A stretch of DNA of 64,000 bases from Catenaria anguillulae PL171 (taxonomy: Eukaryota > Blastocladiomycota > Blastocladiomycetes > Blastocladiales > Catenariaceae), in assembly GCA_002102555.1 (NCBI GenBank), contig MCFL01000032.1, forward strand, positions 186,001 through 250,000, read 5' to 3'. Positions 59,301-64,000 of the stretch are shown here, in pieces. The notes under the pieces were generated by a model, which was given only the letters and a program-made list of their open reading frames with translations, did no database searches and was not told where the DNA came from. Made by a program: the position numbers and the translations under genes. How positions within the stretch are numbered: the stretch's first letter is position 1; each line of letters begins with the position of its first letter.

Positions 59301-62300
59301 ATCAACCCGGGTCTTACATCATTGACATGGTCCGTCAAGGGCGTCACGGATTACTACATCAAGGAGTGCCGCAAGCACGCGTCCGAGGTGCAGCGCATCG
59401 TCTCTGGGTTTATGGATGGAAATCGCCAGATTGCGGTTGCCTGCAAGCAAATTGCCGACACGCCATTGTGGTACATTGAGCCCAAAAAGATTTACGAGCT
59501 GGGCGAGTTTGAAGCCGCCCAGGTGGGCCACAGAAACATGGTGCGCACGCGGTTGCAAGGGGTGCACGCGTCCATTGTCGAGATCTTGGGCAGCATGTTT
59601 GACGCATTCAAGCAGGACGGCAAGGATGTGCATGTGCAGTGGACCAAATTTGTGGCCAGGATCGATGGTTCCATCGAGGACGCGTTGCGCATGGCTGTGA
59701 AGCGATCACTTCAAGAAGTTTCCAAGGCCATAAACGGCGATTCTAAAGGCGCTGCTGATACGGGACCCGCTGGTGCGGGTGGGCCGAGGTCCGAGGTGCA
59801 GCCCTTGTTCAAGGTCAATGTGGTCCTGGACAACAACCGCATGGAGTTTTCACCAGCGTTGGCAAGGCTCGAGTCGGCCGTCAATGCCGCTGCAAAGGAG
59901 TTGGTGGCAGTCGTCAGTGTTGTTCCCAGGCTGGGAGAGGTGTTGGGTGCGTCGCGCGGTGGACACCAAGACCCAGTTGCTGCTGCCGCAGGCCTGGCCG
60001 CTTCGTCCAATGCCGCCGCTGGTGGTGCTAATGGAAGCAAGTCCACGGCGGCAGCTCCCAGTGGTGGTGCTCAAGTTGCTGCGCTTCTCGCTGCGTCGAA
60101 CGCCAAGCGGTTCTATGACATTATCGCTGCTGAGGACGATGTGCTCAAGATTGTCAACGGGATTCAAGCAGGCATGGCATTTAATGCGCAAGCATGCCAG
60201 GCGTATATCAAGCACTGGGACTCGTACCGCGAGATTTGGGAGATCAACAAGGACGCCTTCATCCGCCGCTACGCCAAGCTCAAGCCTGCCATGTCTACGT
60301 TTGACGCCGATATCAATCGGTACAACGAGGTGGCCAACAATGCGCAAAAGGAGGAAACCATGTCGAGTGTCAACTTTGTGCGCCTCGACTGCGCTCCGCT
60401 CAAGCACGCCATTGTGTCGCACTGCCACACTTGGCAGTCCAAGCTCACGACGCTGCTCAACAACAATGCGAGCGGCGACTTGGTTAGCCTGTTTGAAACC
60501 TTTCAAAAGAAGTCGGAGAGGTTGCGTTCGCCGCCCAAGGACTTGGACGACCTTACGGCCAAGATTCAACTCGTCAACCAGCTCAAGACCGATTTGGGAT
60601 CCATCGAGGCGCAATTTGCCCCGATTCAGGAGCAGTACATGATTCTCGAAAAGTACGAGGTGCAAATCAAGGACGAGGAGCGTGCGCGGCTCGAGGCGTT
60701 GCCCGCTACGTGGCAATCATTCAAGGAGACGATTGCCGAGGCCGATGTGCGCTTGCAAGAAAACAAGGAAAAGTTCCGCACACGGCTGCTCACCGAGGTG
60801 GAAGAGTTCAAGGCACGTGTGTCGGGTCTGACAGACGAGGTGCGTACAAGGGGTCCGTTTGCGAGCAATGTTCCGAGCGACAAGGCGCACAAGCAGATTT
60901 CAGACTACATCAAGCAGATTGAAGATTCGCTTGCCAGCGAAGAGAACCTTCGCAAGGGGCTCGGCGTTTTCAATATTGAGCATACCTCGGCAAAGGATTT
61001 GCCCGTGGTTCGCGCCGAGTTGGAAACATTGGACGGTGTGTGGACCATGGTGGATGAGTGGTCGTCGGCCTACTCTGGTTGGAAGGAGCAGCAGTTTTTG
61101 ACGCTGGATGTGCCGAGGATTGAAGAGCAAGTGCAAATCTACATCAAAAAGTTGACCAAGCTGCAACGCGAATCGGCATCAGGCTCGTGGGAAGTGCTGT
61201 CATCGCTCAAGGAAAAGGTTACGCACGTCAAACGCATCTTGCCCGTGTTGACAGACTTGCGCAACCCGGCATTGCGCCAGCGGCATTGGGAGCAACTCGT
61301 GGACGAGATTGGAAAGGCGTTTGATCCCAACTCGCCCGATTCGTCCCTCGACAAGGTGCTCGAGCTCGGGCTCGACCAGTTTGCCGAGTCCATTTCGGCC
61401 ATGAGCGGTGCGGCCACCAAGGAGTTGTCGATTGAGCAAGGGCTTGGCGCCATCAAGGAGGCGTGGCTCGCCATGGAGCTCGATGTCATGCCGTACAAGG
61501 ACAAGTACTTCCGCATTCGCAGTACCGACGCCATTTTCGAGCTTCTCGAGGACAACCAAGTGACGCTATCTTCCATGAAGGCGTCCAAGTACTACGTTGC
61601 GTTCGGGCAAACGATTGATTTTTGGGAGCGGACCTTGTCCAAAGTGGTTGAGATTATCGACATGTTGCTTCAAGTACAAAAGCAGTGGATGTACCTTGAA
61701 AACATCTTTATCGGCGCCGAGGATATCCGCAAGCAGCTGCCCAAGGAATCAGCCGTATTCGATTTGGTCAACAATCGGTGGAAGGACTTGTTTGCGACTC
61801 TCAACACCAACCGCAACATGATCCGTGTCGTTGAAATGCCCGGGCTGCTCGATATGCTACAAGACATGTTCTCCAAGCTCGAAAAAGTTCAAAAGTCGCT
61901 CGACATGTACCTCGAGACCAAGCGCCAGTTCTTCCCACGCTTCTACTTTTTGTCCAACGACGACCTGCTCGAAATCTTGGGCCAAGCGCGAGACCCGCCC
62001 GCCGTGCAGCCGCACATGAAGAAATGCTTTGACGGCATTAACAAGCTCGAGCTGCAACAGGTTGGGTCCGATATGCGCAAGCACTGGGAGGCCATCGGGA
62101 TGCACTCGCCAGATGGCGAGTATGTGCCGTTCAATATGTCTGTTTCCCTCGACGGGCCTGTCGAGAGTTGGCTGCAGGACGTGGAAGCAGCCATGCGGGC
62201 CACGTTGCGCACGGTGCTGATTGGATGTCTGTCTGCCATGAAAAAGTCCAAGCGTGACAAGTGGTTGGCGGATTGGCCCGGCCAGTTGCTCATCCTGTCT

Positions 62301-64000
62301 GGACAAACCAGCTGGACAGCCGATTGTGTCAAGGCGCTGATGGACATGGAAAAGGGCGAAAAGCACGCACTCAAGGATCTTAAGAAGAAGCAGATCTCCA
62401 TGCTCAAGAAGCTTGCCGACCTTGTTCGCACCAACTTGTCCAAGGTGGATCGGAAAAAGCTCATTGCACTCATCACGACCGAGGTGCACTCGCGCGACGT
62501 GATTGAACGCATGTGCAAAAACAACTTGGATTCGGTCAACGCATTTGAGTGGTTGAGCCAGCTGCGGTTCTACTGGGAAAAGGACGAGGACGATTGTGTG
62601 ATTCGCCAAACCAACACTCGGTTCCGCTACGGCTACGAGTATCTCGGCAACAGTGGCCGCTTGGTCATCACGCCTCTCACGGATCGCTGCTACATGACTC
62701 TCACCACGGCTTTGCACTTGTACCGTGGAGGCAGTCCTCAAGGTCCAGCGGGTACTGGTAAGACCGAGACCGTCAAGGATCTGGGCAAAGGGTTGGGCAA
62801 GCTCGTCATCATTCAAAACTGTTCATCGGATCTCGACTACAAGAGTATGGGCCGCATGTTTAGCGGCTTGGCACAAACGGGCGCGTGGGGATGCTTTGAT
62901 GAGTTCAATCGTATCGATATTGAGGTCTTGTCGGTCGTGGCCTTGCAAATCTCGTGTGTGCTCAATGCCATTCAGCGCAAGGCACCTACCTTCATCTTTG
63001 AAGGCCAAGAGATCAAGCTTAACTGCACGACTGGTATCTTCATCACCATGAATCCAACTTATGCTGGTCGTGTCGAGTTGCCCGATAACCTCAAATCCTT
63101 GTTCCGACCTGTTGCCATGATGAGCCCCGACACGGCCCTCATTGCCGAAATCATGCTGTTTGCCGAGGGGTTCAACAACACCAAGATCATCTCAAAGAAG
63201 GTGGACACACTTTACAAGGTCGCCGCTCAGCAGCTCAGCAAGCAGGATCACTACGATTTCGGGTTGCGGCCACTGACATCAGCACTTCGCGCAGCCGGTG
63301 TGCGTCGCCGGCAAGACTTTTCTGTGCCCGACGAGACGGTCATTGTGCTCACCATGATGGACATGAATGTCCCCAAGTTGACGGCCGAGGATTCGCCATT
63401 GTTCATGGGTGTTCTGAATGACTTGTTCCCAGGGGTCGAAGCGCCGCGTACTGTGCCCGAGGATTTACGCGACACTGTCGTCAAGTTGTACCAAGAGCGT
63501 GGGCTGCAGGTCGTGGAAAGCGCCATTCAAAAAGTCATTCAGCTCTACGATACCAAGGCGACTCGCCATTCAGTCATGATTGTCGGCGCGACCGGGGTCG
63601 GCAAGTCAACGTGCTGGAAGGTGCTCCAGCAAGCGCACAATGTGCTCCACAAGTCGAATCCGACCAAGTTTGCGCAGGTCCACACGCACATCATGAATCC
63701 GAAATCACTCACGCTGGGCGAGCTGTACGGCGAGTTCAACTTGCAGACCAACGAGTGGACCGATGGTGTACTGTCAAGCACGATCCGGAACGTGTGCGTG
63801 GCCGACGATTCGGGCGACTTCAAGTGGGTCATTTTCGACGGACCTGTTGACACTCTGTGGATCGAAAACATGAACTCAGTCATGGACGACAACAAGGTGT
63901 TGACGCTGACAAATGGTGAGCGCATTGCCCTTCCTGAGCAAGTGTCGCTGCTCTTTGAGGCAGAGAACTTGGCCGTAGCTTCACCAGCGACCGTGTCCCG
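56394..64000 (+). CDS. DNAH2: Axonemal dynein heavy chain, DNAH2 (I1/f beta) type, 5' part
   Basis: This motor subunit of an inner-arm axonemal dynein is cut by the window edge. Exon 1 is 56394-56495 (MNQEDFVSDDLILP), exon 2 is 56580-57534 and exon 3 runs from 57628 to the end with no interruption, giving about 2,475 residues so far. The tail includes LEYPNLEAKFLRLITLFGF and the DHC N1 region. The linker has KRDKWLADWPGQLLILSGQTSWT, and RFRYGYEYLGNSGRLVITPLTDRCY precedes AAA1. AAA1 has Walker A GPAGTGKTET (62742 on) and SMGRMFSGLAQTGAWGCFDEFNRIDIEVLSVVA. AAA2 has GATGVGKST (about 63584 on), then LGELYGEFNLQTNEWTDGVLS and DGPVDTLWIENMNSVMDDNKVLTL. The NCS-x2-LDYKSMGRM-x-SGLAQTGAWGCFDEFNRI wording matches DNAH2 better than outer-arm (DNAH5/9) or single-headed (DNAH3/7) chains. 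An Ala/Gly-rich insert lies near 59955-60075. Confidence 0.92.
57535..57627 (+). other. Intron 2 of DNAH2 with CTGA microsatellite
   Basis: A 93-nt GT-AG intron interrupts codon AAG-T|TG. It contains a T9 run and a tandem CTGA/TGAC repeat of about five units (near 57572-57593). Being pyrimidine-rich and repeat-bearing, it is the most variable part of an otherwise compact gene. Confidence 0.85.

Noticed and set aside
61857-62816. 319-codon minus-strand open frame opposite the dynein heavy chain
   Set aside because: It covers the dynein AAA1 region, where the plus strand has unmistakable Walker A and linker motifs. Codon bias explains the missing stops.
1-64000. Transposons, LTR elements, virus-derived genes, rRNA or CRISPR arrays
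   Set aside because: I looked for reverse transcriptase, integrase, transposase, capsid-type and long terminal repeat signals, and for regularly spaced repeats. None was seen.

Overview
The window reads as nuclear DNA of a flagellated eukaryote, most likely an early-diverging, zoospore-forming fungus (Blastocladiomycota or Chytridiomycota-like). Another flagellated opisthokont cannot be excluded from this window alone. The grounds are compact spliced genes with GT-AG introns of roughly 70-100 nt, housekeeping proteins of fungal/animal type (cytosolic HSP90 ending MEEVD, CNOT9, NEDD8, THO, ThrRS), and five genes of cilium or motile-cell biology. Nineteen protein genes are packed at about one per 3.4 kb. 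No tRNA, rRNA, transposon, retroelement or CRISPR array was seen.

Layout, left to right: a four-helix membrane protein (+, 371-1467); a THOC1/Hpr1-like THO subunit with a very long charged tail (-, about 1977-6771); NEDD8 (+, 7080-7764); a CatSper beta subunit (-, 7959-12411); RNase H2 subunit C (+, 12843-13597); an Msp1/ATAD1-like AAA ATPase (+, 14080-17049); UBE2W (-, 17218-17956); CNOT9/Rcd1 (+, 18488-20015); a cyclic-nucleotide-gated channel (+, 21162-25682); FANCM/Mph1 helicase (+, 25929-30803); threonyl-tRNA synthetase (-, 31182-33531); CEP104 (-, 34101-37763); an F-box protein (-, 38290-39610); CMSS1 (-, 40541-42273); Integrator subunit 4 (-, 42710-46701); an L-type cargo lectin (+, 47334-49110); HSP90 (+, 49731-51965); AXDND1 (-, 52203-56012); and the first half of a DNAH2-type axonemal dynein heavy chain (+, 56394 to beyond 64000).

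The genes are not an operon-like unit, but several are divergent pairs sharing short promoters: THOC1/NEDD8, CATSPERB/RNASEH2C, UBE2W/CNOT9, INTS4/lectin and AXDND1/DNAH2. Functionally, CatSper beta and the CNG channel point to Ca2+/cyclic-nucleotide signalling in a swimming cell. CEP104 (ciliary tip), AXDND1 and DNAH2 (axonemal motors) supply the machinery. The others serve RNA processing and decay (THOC1, INTS4, CNOT9, CMSS1), genome stability (FANCM, RNase H2C), ubiquitin-like conjugation (NEDD8, UBE2W, F-box) and the secretory pathway.

The most notable contents are the CatSper beta subunit and the Integrator subunit in a fungus-like genome, and a CNG channel with an odd pore. A technical point matters for anyone using this sequence: at least ten conserved genes need one extra base to stay in frame, nearly always beside a short homopolymer. 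This looks like an assembly-error signature rather than decay of those genes.
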